Origin: Nonomuraea angiospora
GTDB lineage: Bacteria > Actinomycetota > Actinomycetes > Streptosporangiales > Streptosporangiaceae
Reading direction: 5' to 3'
Length of the DNA: 64,000 bases
NCBI RefSeq assembly: GCF_014873145.1
Contig: NZ_JADBEK010000001.1
Location: forward strand, 2,170,001 to 2,234,000
Shown here: piece after piece, positions 18,560 through 26,990 of the stretch
Layout: every line of letters begins with the position of its first letter
How positions within the stretch are numbered: position 1 is the first letter of the stretch
Translations under genes and position numbers: made by a program
Notes under the pieces: model-generated
Database searches by the model: none
Told to the model about the DNA's origin: nothing
Seen by the model: the letters and a program-made list of their open reading frames with translations, nothing else

Positions 18560-21340
18560 TCAGCCGGTGAGATGTCCGCCCTCGTCGAGGTCGAGCCTGG
18601 CCAGCTCCGCCCGGGAGGCCACACCGAGCTTCGGATATGCCTTGTACAGGTGGTAGCCGATCGTGCGCGGGCTCAGGAAGAGCTGCGCCGCGATTTCCCT
18701 GTTGCTCAGGCCCGTGGCCGCCATCCGGATGATCTGCAGCTCCTGCGAGGTGAGCCGGTCCAACACGCCCTCGGAGAGACGCCCCTCGCCGGTCTGGCGC
18801 TCTCCCGCGGCACGCAGCTCCGCGCGAGCCCGATCGGCCCACGGACGCGAGCCGAGCCGTTCGAAGATGTCCAGAGCCGAGCGCAACTGGTGGCGGGCGT
18901 CGGCACGCCGGCGCAGCCGTCGCAGCCACTCTCCGTACAGCAGTTCCGTACGGGCCCGTTCGAACAGCCGGCCGCCCCGCAGGTGCAGGTGCAGTGCCTG
19001 CTCGTAGTACCGCTCGGCATCCTCGTCGGAGGCCAGCAGCGCACGGCAGCGCAGCGCCACCGCATCCGCCCAGGGCGACGGCGTCTGCGCCGCCCACACC
19101 TGCACCCGCTCAGACGCCGCGACGGCGAAGTCGTTGCGGTCGGCCCGCACCGCCGCCTCCACCAGGTCCGGCATGCGATGCATGACCATGACGGTCCGGG
19201 CCGCGGGCCCGAACGCACCGAACTCCTCGGCCCTGCGCAGAGCCGTCTCGGGCCGGCCCAGCGACAGGTCGAGCAGGTTCAGCGAAACGCACCGCATGCC
19301 GCCCGTGGCGGCGTCGTGAACGTCGGCGATCTGTTCGGCGAGTTTCAGGCACCGCTCCTCGTCGCCTTCGATCGCGGCCAGGTACGTCAGGACGCCCACG
19401 AGCAGCGCCGCGTAGTAGCCCTGCTCGGTGTCCCGGGCGATGCGCAGCCCTTCCTCGGCGCTGGCCAGCGCCTCGCGGTGCATGCCGAGGAACATCTGTG
19501 AGCGCGCCACCAGAGCGAGAGCCAGCGGCAGGAGCCCGATCGCGCCCTGGGCCCGGCACTGGCGCTCGATGGCCACGGCCCTTTCGTGGGCCAGCGTGTC
19601 GTCGCCGATCACCAGGTCCCAGATGGCGAGCTGGGCACGTTCCTGCAGCTCCGCCGGCTCGGAACGGTCGCGCAAACCTTCGATCATGTCGCGCAGCCAC
19701 GCCAGGCCCCCTGGCGGCTCCTCACCGGCCAGGCCGCCCATGCCGGCCAGGACCCGCGTCATCGGCTGGAGCTGCCCGGCTTTCGTGCTGTGCAGCTCGG
19801 ACACGCGGGTGGCCGTTCGCGCGAGTGCCGCGTAGTTGCTGCCGATCCAGGCGGGGGTGAGCGCTTCGAAGAACAGCGCGATGGCGACGTCCTCCGCCTG
19901 GCCGATGATGGCCTCGGCCGTGCCGGTGAGTAGCGCGTGGGCCGTTTCCACCTCGCCGTGCGCCATCGCGATCATCGCCCGGGTGCGGGCGAGATAGGCC
20001 AGCACCTTGGGGTCGGCCACGTCCGAGGCCGCCTGGTCGGCAAGTTCGCAGGCCCGCTCGTACAGGCCCGCCTCGGCGGCCGCGGCGGCGGCGAGGGTCA
20101 GGCGGCGGCCTCGCTCGCGAGGGTCGGGGCTGAGCTGGGCCGCGCGCTCGCATGCGGCGGCCACCGCCGCGTGCCCTCCCCGGGCGCGCGCGTGTTCGGC
20201 GCTGCGCTCCAGCGCCGCCGCGCTCTCCTCATCAGGCCCGGTGGCGGCCGCGGCCAGGTGCCAGGCCCAGCGGTCCACGTCGCCGGGCCGCCCGGCCAGC
20301 GTCTCGGCCAGCGCACGGTGGGCGGCCAGCCGCCGCATCAGGGAGGTGAGGTGGTAGACGGCGCTGCGGACAAGCGGGTGTCGGAAGAAGACGCGCCCGT
20401 CGCCGACATGGACCAGGCCCGCGGCCTCAGCGGTGTCGAGGTCCGCCAGGTCCACGCCGAGTTTTCGGGCCGCCGTCAGGACGACGTCGAGAGCGCCGGT
20501 GTCGTCCGCCGCGGCCACCAGCAGCACCGTTCGCGCCGCCTCGGGCAGGCGCGCGATGCGGTCGCGGAAGGCGTGGTGCACCCGTCCGGGGGCGGGACAT
20601 GAACCGATGCCGAAGGCGTGGATGGGTGACTCGTCCGCCGATTGTGCCGCGGTGAGCAGCGCGGGTAACTCCAGCAGGGCCAGGGGGTTGCCGTGGGCCT
20701 CACGCAGGAGACGTTCGCGTGCCCGCGGCGCCAGGTCGCCGGCGTACGTGGCCAGCAGCTCCGCGGCGCAGCTGGTGTCGAGCCCGGTCAGGTGCAGGTC
20801 CGGCACGCCCGCGGCGGGGAAGGCGTGCTCGTCCTCGCGGGCGGCGAAGATGAGCACCACTCCCTCGGCTTCCAGCCGGCGGGCCGCGAACAGCAACGCC
20901 TCAGCCGAGGCGTGATCGAGCCATTGCGCGTCGTCCACCAGGCACAGCAGCGGGCGCCGCTCGGCCAGGTCGGCCAGCAGGGTGAGCAGGGCCAGCCCGA
21001 CCAGGAACCGGTCCCCGCTGAAGCCGGGCTCCATGCCCAGCGCGCCGCGCAGGGCCCGGGCCTGCGCGGCGGGCAGCACGTCGATGGTGTCGACGGCGCC
21101 GCGCAGCAGCAGGTGCAACCCGGCGAAGGGCAGCTCGATCTCCGGCTCGAAGCCGGCCCCGCGCAGCACCCGCATCTCCTCGCCCGCTGCCTCGGCGGCG
21201 TAGTCGAGCAGCGCCGACTTGCCGATCCCGGCTTCCCCGCGCAGCACGAGCGATCCGCTCTTCCCGGCCCGGGCAGTGGCGAGCAGCCCATCGATCGCCG
21301 CCTGCTCCTTGATCCGCCCTATGAGCATGAGCATCCCCAT
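18560..21340 (-). CDS. LAL-type LuxR-family regulator (AAA ATPase plus C-terminal HTH)
   Basis: This 926-residue protein has the large-ATP-binding LuxR (LAL) layout. An N-terminal AAA domain carries Walker A GEAGIGKSALL (about residues 35-45) and Walker B LLCLVDDAQWLD (about 131-142). A long alpha-helical middle follows, and a C-terminal LuxR helix-turn-helix (LTSQELQIIRMAATGLSNRE, then FLSPRTIGYHLYKAYPKLGV). Such proteins are ATP-responsive activators of pathway genes. No target operon is adjacent in the same direction and the downstream side is the MFS remnant. The gene is intact and codon use is normal for the window, so it is probably active. Confidence 0.9.
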   Translation of the reverse strand: MGMLMLIGRIKEQAAIDGLLATARAGKSGSLVLRGEAGIGKSALLDYAAEAAGEEMRVLRGAGFEPEIELPFAGLHLLLRGAVDTIDVLPAAQARALRGALGMEPGFSGDRFLVGLALLTLLADLAERRPLLCLVDDAQWLDHASAEALLFAARRLEAEGVVLIFAAREDEHAFPAAGVPDLHLTGLDTSCAAELLATYAGDLAPRARERLLREAHGNPLALLELPALLTAAQSADESPIHAFGIGSCPAPGRVHHAFRDRIARLPEAARTVLLVAAADDTGALDVVLTAARKLGVDLADLDTAEAAGLVHVGDGRVFFRHPLVRSAVYHLTSLMRRLAAHRALAETLAGRPGDVDRWAWHLAAAATGPDEESAAALERSAEHARARGGHAAVAAACERAAQLSPDPRERGRRLTLAAAAAAEAGLYERACELADQAASDVADPKVLAYLARTRAMIAMAHGEVETAHALLTGTAEAIIGQAEDVAIALFFEALTPAWIGSNYAALARTATRVSELHSTKAGQLQPMTRVLAGMGGLAGEEPPGGLAWLRDMIEGLRDRSEPAELQERAQLAIWDLVIGDDTLAHERAVAIERQCRAQGAIGLLPLALALVARSQMFLGMHREALASAEEGLRIARDTEQGYYAALLVGVLTYLAAIEGDEERCLKLAEQIADVHDAATGGMRCVSLNLLDLSLGRPETALRRAEEFGAFGPAARTVMVMHRMPDLVEAAVRADRNDFAVAASERVQVWAAQTPSPWADAVALRCRALLASDEDAERYYEQALHLHLRGGRLFERARTELLYGEWLRRLRRRADARHQLRSALDIFERLGSRPWADRARAELRAAGERQTGEGRLSEGVLDRLTSQELQIIRMAATGLSNREIAAQLFLSPRTIGYHLYKAYPKLGVASRAELARLDLDEGGHLTG

Positions 21341-21600
21341 TCGCCCGGCGTTGTCCGGCCACGCTGCCGGCGCCGTCCGTTTCCGCCCTCGTCACGATGA
21401 GGTGCCGGCCGCCCCGGCCAGGGCCCCGATGCCTGGCCTGATCCGCCGGTCACCAGCACGGATCCGCGCACAACGCCCTCCCCCAGCGGTCCCGTCTGCG
21501 GCGATGTACCGTGACGGGGCAGTCACCGGGCGGTTCGCCTTGTTCAGGGTAGAGGCACGGTTTCGTGTGCGAATCTGGCAAACGACTAGTCAGCTCGCGT

Positions 21601-22650
21601 TCACTTCTCGTCGGCGACGACGCTCCATTCGACGCCGTACGGGGCGAGGGAGTCCAGGAAGGCGGCCGAGTCGAACGCCTGCGCCGGGCTGAGCACCCCG
21701 GCCTTGGCCTCTCCCGCAACCACGCGGCGCGCTGCCTCGACGGTGAACACCGCGGCGCTCCCGTAAATGTCGGTGGCGCGCACCACGCCGGTGGCGCGCC
21801 GGCCGTCAACGCCGACAGCCTCGGCCACGATGGTGAAGCCGGAGGCGGGGCGGCGTTCCTCGGAAGGACCCTCGGGCAGCTGGTCGATGATGGCGTCCCC
21901 CTCCTCGGCGGGCAACTGCGTGAGCGCGATCAGCTCCGGGCCGAACACGGCCGCGTCGGTGATGATCTCGACGCGCCGGGCCCGCACGTGACGGGGAACG
22001 GTCACGATCTCCGCGCCCGGCCACCGCGCCGTCAGCCTCTCCTCGGCCTGGCCGGGGAAGGTGAACGACGTGCGCTTGACGGCCAGGCCCTCGGCGGAGC
22101 GCCAGCGCCCGTCCTCGTAGGCGAGATCGCCGTCCCGCAGGACCTGCAGCGATGACCGGATGGTGCCCCGGGTCATGTCGAAGTCGTTGGTCTGGTAGGC
22201 GATCGTCAGCTCGTCGAGCGGCTCGACCCGTGCCCCCGCGAGGTGCGCGATCATGTCGCCCGGCAGGATGTCGAAGCCCACCGCCGGGACGACGCTCACC
22301 GCGGCCCGCTCCGCCTGCTCGGCGTAGGTGTCGAAGACGTGCCGCAGGAACAGCTGCTCGGCGGAGGTGTCGACATAGTGGACGCCGGCCGTGATGGCCG
22401 CCCGGACGACCGGGTCGCCGACGTGGGAGAACGGCCCGGCACAGCCAATGACCACGTCGCAACCCTCGAACGCGCGAGCCAGCGCCGGAGCGTCGTTCAC
22501 GTCGGCCACGGCGACCTCGGCTCCTTCGGCGACCTCCCGCAGCCGGGACGCGTCCCTTCCGGAGACCACCACGTCGAGCCCTCTGCGGCGCGCTTCGGCC
22601 GTGACCAGTCTCCCGGTGTAGCCGCTCGCCCCGTACACCGCGACCTTCAT
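21601..22650 (-). CDS. Saccharopine-dehydrogenase-family NAD(P)-binding protein
   Basis: The 349-residue protein begins with a Rossmann fold, VAVYGASGYTGRLVTAEAR, followed by SGRDASRLREV and VIGCAGPFSHVGDPVV, as in the Sacchrp_dh_NADP family of trans-acting enoyl-reductase-like and saccharopine reductase-like proteins. A good ribosome-binding site (AAGGAG) precedes the ATG at 22650. It diverges from a TetR gene with two palindromes in between, so it is probably that regulator's target. The substrate is unknown. Confidence 0.85.
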   Translation of the reverse strand: MKVAVYGASGYTGRLVTAEARRRGLDVVVSGRDASRLREVAEGAEVAVADVNDAPALARAFEGCDVVIGCAGPFSHVGDPVVRAAITAGVHYVDTSAEQLFLRHVFDTYAEQAERAAVSVVPAVGFDILPGDMIAHLAGARVEPLDELTIAYQTNDFDMTRGTIRSSLQVLRDGDLAYEDGRWRSAEGLAVKRTSFTFPGQAEERLTARWPGAEIVTVPRHVRARRVEIITDAAVFGPELIALTQLPAEEGDAIIDQLPEGPSEERRPASGFTIVAEAVGVDGRRATGVVRATDIYGSAAVFTVEAARRVVAGEAKAGVLSPAQAFDSAAFLDSLAPYGVEWSVVADEK

Positions 22651-22697
22651 GTCGGACTCTCCTTGCTCGTCGTGATCGATGCCCCGACCATAGAAGC

Positions 22698-22732
22698 GTA
22701 CGATCGTACTTGTCAATGCGATCGATCGTATT
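22698..22732. promoter_or_regulatory. Pair of palindromes between divergent genes, probable TetR operator
   Basis: GTACGATCGTAC (22698-22709) is a perfect 12-bp palindrome. AATGCGATCGATCGTATT (22715-22732) is a near-perfect 18-bp palindrome with a CGATCGATCG core. Their centres are 20 bp apart, in the gap between 21601-22650 (minus) and the TetR gene at 22751 (plus). Confidence 0.72.
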
Positions 22733-22750
22733 CCGACGTATCATGACGGC

Positions 22751-23353
22751 ATGCCGACAACCCGCCCCGGAGACGAACGTCGCCGCGCTGTCCTCGAGCG
22801 TGCCCTGAACGTGGCCACCCTCGACGGACTGGAAGGCATCACCCTAGGCAAGCTCGCCACCACGCTGGGCATGAGCAAAAGTGGTGTTCAGGGCCTGTTC
22901 GGCACCAAACAGGAGCTGCAACTGGAGATCGTGGCGGCGGCGACGCAGGTCTTCGAGGAGCGGGTCCTGCGCGTGGCCGAACGCGCCGAGGACGGGCTCC
23001 CCCGGCTGCGGGCGCTGGCTGACGCCTGGATCGGCTATCTCGACACGTTCGACGGCGGATGCTTCTTCTGCGCGGTCGCCCCCGAGTTCGACGGCCGCGA
23101 AGGGCCCGTCCGCGACGCGATCGCCGAGGTGGCGCTCACCAGCGACAAGATCCTGCACAAGCAGATCCGCCTCGCCCAGCGCCTGGGCGAACTCGCCGAC
23201 GACGTGGATGCCGAGCAGCTGATCTTCGAGATTCACGCCGCCGTCCTGCAGGCCAACTACGCCCGCCGGCTGCTCGGCCGGCCGGACGCCTACGACCGTG
23301 CGCGCCGGGCCATCCACGATCGCCTCGACCGCGCCCAGCCCGCACGTGCGTAG
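22751..23353 (+). CDS. TetR-family transcriptional regulator
   Basis: The 200-residue protein has a TetR DNA-binding domain (ALNVATLDGLEGITLGKLA, TTLGMSKSGVQGLFGTKQEL, about residues 17-60). Its C-terminal domain with GGCFFCAVAPEFDGREGPVRD matches the TetR_C_6-like group. It starts 18 bp after a palindromic operator region and probably represses itself and the divergent oxidoreductase gene. The stop lies just before the convergent carboxymuconolactone-decarboxylase-family gene. Confidence 0.9.
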   Translation: MPTTRPGDERRRAVLERALNVATLDGLEGITLGKLATTLGMSKSGVQGLFGTKQELQLEIVAAATQVFEERVLRVAERAEDGLPRLRALADAWIGYLDTFDGGCFFCAVAPEFDGREGPVRDAIAEVALTSDKILHKQIRLAQRLGELADDVDAEQLIFEIHAAVLQANYARRLLGRPDAYDRARRAIHDRLDRAQPARA

Positions 23354-23367
23354 TCATCGCCCGGCCG

Positions 23368-24009
23368 TCAGCCTGCCAGGGCGTTGAGCGCGGCGAGGGC
23401 CTGCCACACCTTGCCCGCGCCGAGTTCGCTCATGAGGCGCAGCAGGTTGCGCAGGGTCTCCTCGTCGGCGCCGGCGGCCTTGGCCGCCTCGACGTGGGCG
23501 CGGAACGGCTCGCCGAGCGTCTGGTGGAAGACATCGACCACCACGCAGAGCAGGGCCCGCTCGCGGGCGGTCAGCAGCGGGCGCTGCCAGCGGCTCTCCT
23601 CCTGGTGCCGGAGCCAGCCCGCGAAGTCGCCGTCCACGTCATCGGGCAACGCGGGCGGCTCCCCCGCGGGATCGCCGCTCGGGGAGGTGGTGGAATCCGC
23701 GCCGTCCGCGAACTCCCGCATGCGCACGAAGGCCTGCACGACGGCCGGATAGCCGGCGTACGGGGCCAGGTGCCGCAGCACCTCGCGCAGCTCCTGCCAG
23801 GACATCCCCGCCTGGAGCCCCAGCGTCAGATGCAGCTCGTACGGCACGCCGAGGTGCCCGTTGCAGACGTCGTTGGCCAGCCAGACCAGCACCTTCTCCC
23901 TAAGAGTCAGCCCGGGCACGCTCATCGCGTAGCCGCCGGCCTCCACGGCCATCGTCCCGAAGTCGCCGTCCAGAACGACGACCCGATCAACCGGCAGATC
24001 CACCGACAT
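23368..24009 (-). CDS. Carboxymuconolactone decarboxylase family protein
   Basis: The 213-residue protein has the CMD/AhpD-like core: LTLREKVLVWLANDVCNGHL, then HLTLGLQAGMSWQELREVLR and HLAPYAGYPAVVQAF. A second CMD-like stretch (RALLCVVVDVFHQTLGEPF) follows an acidic linker. The usual CxxC of AhpD-type peroxidatic members is not present, only CNGH, so a decarboxylase-like or unknown role fits better. It begins 5 bp after the SDR gene stop and forms an operon with it. Confidence 0.85.
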   Translation of the reverse strand: MSVDLPVDRVVVLDGDFGTMAVEAGGYAMSVPGLTLREKVLVWLANDVCNGHLGVPYELHLTLGLQAGMSWQELREVLRHLAPYAGYPAVVQAFVRMREFADGADSTTSPSGDPAGEPPALPDDVDGDFAGWLRHQEESRWQRPLLTARERALLCVVVDVFHQTLGEPFRAHVEAAKAAGADEETLRNLLRLMSELGAGKVWQALAALNALAG

Positions 24010-24014
24010 GATCG

Positions 24015-24908
24015 TTACACCCCCGCAGTGGTCGAAGAAGCAGAAGAGGAGGCTCGGTCGAGGCCGAGCATGCGCAGGAACAGGGCGTCCATCGCGCGGT
24101 CCGGCAGCACCCGCTGCAGCCGGGTGAGCAGCTTGGCGTGCCCGCCGACGGGGTAACGCGTGCGCGGCCTGGGCGCGGTCATCGCCTTCACCACGGCACG
24201 GGCGATCACCTCCGGAGGGCTGCCCGTACGTTCATGACCTGAGGCGATCTTCTCGATCACGTGCATGAACGTCGCACCGTAATCGGCACGGCCGCGCGCC
24301 GGGAACAGCTCGGCGACGGCGCGCCGGCCGTTCTCCACCAGCTTGACGGGGGCCCTGCTCTGCGTGGCGCCCGGCTCCACGATGCTGACCTGAACGCCCC
24401 AGGGACGCAGCTCCATGCGCAGCGCGTCGGTCACCGAGACCAGCCCGTGCTTGGCGACCGTGATGGGACCGAGGAACGGCAGAGTGATCCGCCCGCCCTC
24501 GGAGCCCACGTTGACGATGCGCCCTCTGGCGCGCTTGATCAGCGGCAGGAACGCCTGGGTCACGGCGAGCTGACCGGTGAGGTTGACCTCCAGATGGTCC
24601 CGGAACACCTCCAGCGGCACGAGCTCCATCGGCCACGGCGCGCCGTTCCCGGCGTTGTTGACGAGCCCGGACAGTCCCGCCGCCCCCGTGGCCTCCTGCA
24701 CCTGCGCCACGGCGGTGGCGATCGACTCTCCGTCGGTGACGTCGATGCGCACGGGGACGATGTCACCGCCGGACGCGGTACGCAGGGCTTCGCCGTCCGC
24801 GGGATCGCGGACGCCGGCGAACACGGTGAAGCCCCTGGCCTGCAGCGCCAGAGCGGAAGCGCGGCCGATCCCCGACGAGGTTCCTGTGATCACTACGGAT
24901 CGCGGCAT
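24015..24908 (-). CDS. Short-chain dehydrogenase/reductase
   Basis: The 297-residue SDR has the classical cofactor motif TGTSSGIGRASAL (about residues 8-20), NNAGNG, and an active-site Ser and Lys in GPITVAKHGLVSVTDALR. The usual YxxxK tyrosine is replaced here by T in ITVAK, which deserves a check because it may weaken or change activity. The ATG at 24908 follows GGGAGGAG. A longer frame upstream covers the operator repeats and is rejected. It is the first gene of a two-gene operon under two 19-bp operator-like repeats. Confidence 0.82.
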   Translation of the reverse strand: MPRSVVITGTSSGIGRASALALQARGFTVFAGVRDPADGEALRTASGGDIVPVRIDVTDGESIATAVAQVQEATGAAGLSGLVNNAGNGAPWPMELVPLEVFRDHLEVNLTGQLAVTQAFLPLIKRARGRIVNVGSEGGRITLPFLGPITVAKHGLVSVTDALRMELRPWGVQVSIVEPGATQSRAPVKLVENGRRAVAELFPARGRADYGATFMHVIEKIASGHERTGSPPEVIARAVVKAMTAPRPRTRYPVGGHAKLLTRLQRVLPDRAMDALFLRMLGLDRASSSASSTTAGV

Positions 24909-24927
24909 CGTCGTCTCCTCCCGAGAT

Positions 24928-24988
24928 AACTCAACGATGGTGAGTTCACCATAAACGAGGGCCAACACGAACTCAACACTGGTGAGTT
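24928..24988. promoter_or_regulatory. Two 19-bp operator-like repeats 42 bp apart upstream of the SDR gene
   Basis: AACTCAACGATGGTGAGTT (24928-24946) and AACTCAACACTGGTGAGTT (24970-24988) differ at only two central bases, and each has AACTCA/TGAGTT inverted arms. A spacing of 42 bp places them on the same DNA face. No regulator gene is adjacent; upstream is a broken lipase gene. Confidence 0.72.
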
Positions 24989-25080
24989 GACTCTGCGGCG
25001 AAACCCGGCAGGAAGAACTGTCACACCACGCCGCCCTGCGCCCTCCATAGATCGATCAACTCACCGTCGAAGGAATCGAC

Positions 25081-25724
25081 ATGAATCTCTTCCGCCGATC
25101 CGTGACCGCGGTGCTCGCCGCGCGCGGCCGCGATGGTCGCGGCCCTTCCGGCGTCCGCCCAGGCCGAGCCTTCCCCTGCGACACCTGGTGCCAGGCCGCC
25201 CAGCAGCAGCAACAGGCCAACGCCCTGACCCGCACGCGTTTCTACGACGCCCCCGCTCCCCTGCCCTGGGCGCCTCCACGACCTGCGCGCGGCCCGCCAC
25301 GCCGTCCCCGGCCTGTCGCGGAGCTGGGCCGTCTGGGGCCACTCGCAAGGAGGGGCCGGGCGCTGGCCGTCGCGAAAACGCAGGTGCGCCGGCCTGAGCC
25401 CGGCTACCTCGGCGCCGTGGTCACCTCACCCGGCGCGTCGCCCGCTACCTCGAGCGCAACAGCACGGGGCAGAGCCCGGTGGCCGGTCCGCTGCTGCTGC
25501 TCCAGGGCGAGGCCGACACCTTGGTCACCAAGGCCATGACCGATGAGGTGGCCGGCTCGCTGTGCCGGACCGGCTCGCGCGTCGACTACCGGACGTATCC
25601 GGGGCTGGCGCACGACACCTATCCCGGCCAGGTCACCGGCGTCGACGACGGCGCCATGCCCGACATCCTCGCGTGGATCGGCGACCGCTTCGACGGCAAG
25701 CGGGCCACCTCGACCTGCGCCTGA
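25081..25724 (+). pseudogene. Secreted lipase / alpha-beta hydrolase, broken
   Basis: The start (MNLFRRSVTAVLAA) shifts phase into a second frame (MVAALPASAQAEPSPAT) that completes a signal peptide. Later pieces read LRAARHAVPGLSRSWAVWGH with SQGG (the nucleophile elbow of secretory lipases) and, after another phase change, LLLQGEADTLVTKAMTDEVA and TYPGLAHDTYPGQVTG with the catalytic Asp and His regions. Most of the middle is deleted. Only about 215 codons remain of a protein usually near 400 residues. Confidence 0.75.
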
Positions 25725-25783
25725 CGCTCCGGGCTTGAAGACAGCACGCCCGATGATCTCGATGGTCGCGTTATCACCGGGCA

Positions 25784-26545
25784 CTAACGTTGTTTTCGTC
25801 GGCGTGGCCGCTGCCGATGCGGTGCGGGAACGCGATCGACCGCCGGCCGCACCGGGGCGGCCCGCCTCGCCCGCGCGGACTTCTTGCCCGGCCGGACGGA
25901 AAGGCCCGCGGTGACCAGGCCGCCGAGCCCGGCCAGCGTCAGGAGCGCGGCCTCGACCCACAACGCCGTGCCGATGCCCTGCAGGTCATCACTGACCTGC
26001 GGCCGGACGCGCCGTCGCGGATCCACCATCACCTCGATGGTCGTGCCGACGTTCGCCTCGCACGCCGCACGATCCGGCTGGGTATCGACGGGGAAGTCGT
26101 CGTTCCACTGATCGGCGAAGATCCCGCCCAAGATGTATCGGCAGTGCACGCCACGCCTGGCCTTGTCGTCCACCTGCACCAGGGAGACCCGTGCCTGCTT
26201 GGGCACGCCGTACCAGTGCTGGTAGGCCTGCTCCAGGTGGATGGTCCCGTTCACGCCGAGACCGGCACCGAGCAGCATCGCCACAGCGAAACACCCGATC
26301 AGGGGCGCCGGGTCCCCCTCCGAGAAGACGCCGGCCACGACACACAGCACGGCACCGGCGAGTATGGCGAGGACCAGCGCCGAAGCCGCCCACCCCATGC
26401 TGGCCGTCGCCGCGAACACCCCCACGGCGGCGCTCACGGGCAGCAGGCAGACCAGCAGGAAGGCGGTGCCGGCCAGTAAGGCCCGCGGCACTACACCCAT
26501 ACGTCGCTCAGCCGCCGGCGGCGGCTTACTCTCCTCCTGCGCCAC
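25784..26545 (-). CDS. Membrane protein of unknown function
   Basis: The 253-residue frame has three N-terminal hydrophobic segments (LLAGTAFLLVCLLPVSAAV, ASALVLAILAGAVLCVVAG, LIGCFAVAMLLGAGLGVNG), a ~90-residue extracytoplasmic-looking region with two cysteines (HCRYILGG, AACEANVG), a fourth segment (ALWVEAALLTLAGLGGL) and a basic tail. Similar unnamed proteins are common in actinomycetes. The GTG at 26545 overlaps the end of an AMP-ligase fragment; an ATG at 26500 is an alternative start. No function can be assigned. Confidence 0.6.
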   Translation of the reverse strand: MAQEESKPPPAAERRMGVVPRALLAGTAFLLVCLLPVSAAVGVFAATASMGWAASALVLAILAGAVLCVVAGVFSEGDPAPLIGCFAVAMLLGAGLGVNGTIHLEQAYQHWYGVPKQARVSLVQVDDKARRGVHCRYILGGIFADQWNDDFPVDTQPDRAACEANVGTTIEVMVDPRRRVRPQVSDDLQGIGTALWVEAALLTLAGLGGLVTAGLSVRPGKKSARARRAAPVRPAVDRVPAPHRQRPRRRKQR

Positions 26546-26775
26546 GAAGCTCTCGTCGGAGGATCTTGCCCGAGGCGGAGCGCGGCACCGCGTCGACGAA
26601 CCGCACCTGACGCACCTTCTTGTACGGGGCCACGAGCCCTGCCACGTACGCCATCACATCGTCCTCGTCCAGCTCGCTGCCCGGCCGCCTGACCACGAAG
26701 GCCCTCGGCACCTCGTCGCCCTCCGCATCGTACACACCGACGACGGCGGCGTCGGCGATCGCCTCGCGGGCTCCA
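26526..26775 (-). pseudogene. C-terminal fragment of an acyl-CoA synthetase (4-coumarate:CoA-ligase-like)
   Basis: The minus strand encodes ADAAVVGVYDAEGDEVPRAF, APYKKVRQVRFVDAVP and RSASGKILRRELR, the C-terminal lid domain of ANL-superfamily ligases including the catalytic Lys motif SGKILRREL. Only about 80 residues are left; the adenylation domain is missing beyond the junction with a molybdoenzyme fragment. Confidence 0.8.
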
Positions 26776-26990
26776 CCGGCATCAACTGCTGGGGCACGAC
26801 CGTCCACGCGGCGGCCGGCAAACTGCGCGACCTGCTGGGTGGCTCGATCCCGGCCGAAGGCGTCGAGGTCACCGCCGAGATGCCCGGCAACCCGTACCTC
26901 GCCCAGTACGAGATGTACTGCTTCGGCGCCCAGTTCGCCGAGGTCCATGTGCGCGAGGCCACCGGCGAGGTGCGGGTGCTCCTGGCCCGC
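26776..26990 (+). pseudogene. Internal fragment of a xanthine-dehydrogenase-family molybdenum subunit
   Basis: The plus strand reads GSTGINCWGTTVHAAAGKLR, GNPYLAQYEMYCFGAQFAEV and HVREATGEVRV, an internal piece of the large molybdopterin-binding subunit of XDH/aldehyde-oxidase-type enzymes. About 70 residues remain out of more than 700. It is sandwiched between an acyl-CoA-synthetase fragment and a Tn3 transposase fragment, both on the opposite strand. Confidence 0.75.

Noticed and set aside
23059..24156. A 365-residue plus-strand frame over the TetR end and the CMD gene
   Set aside because: It is out of phase with the TetR gene and antisense to the CMD gene, with no motif of its own.
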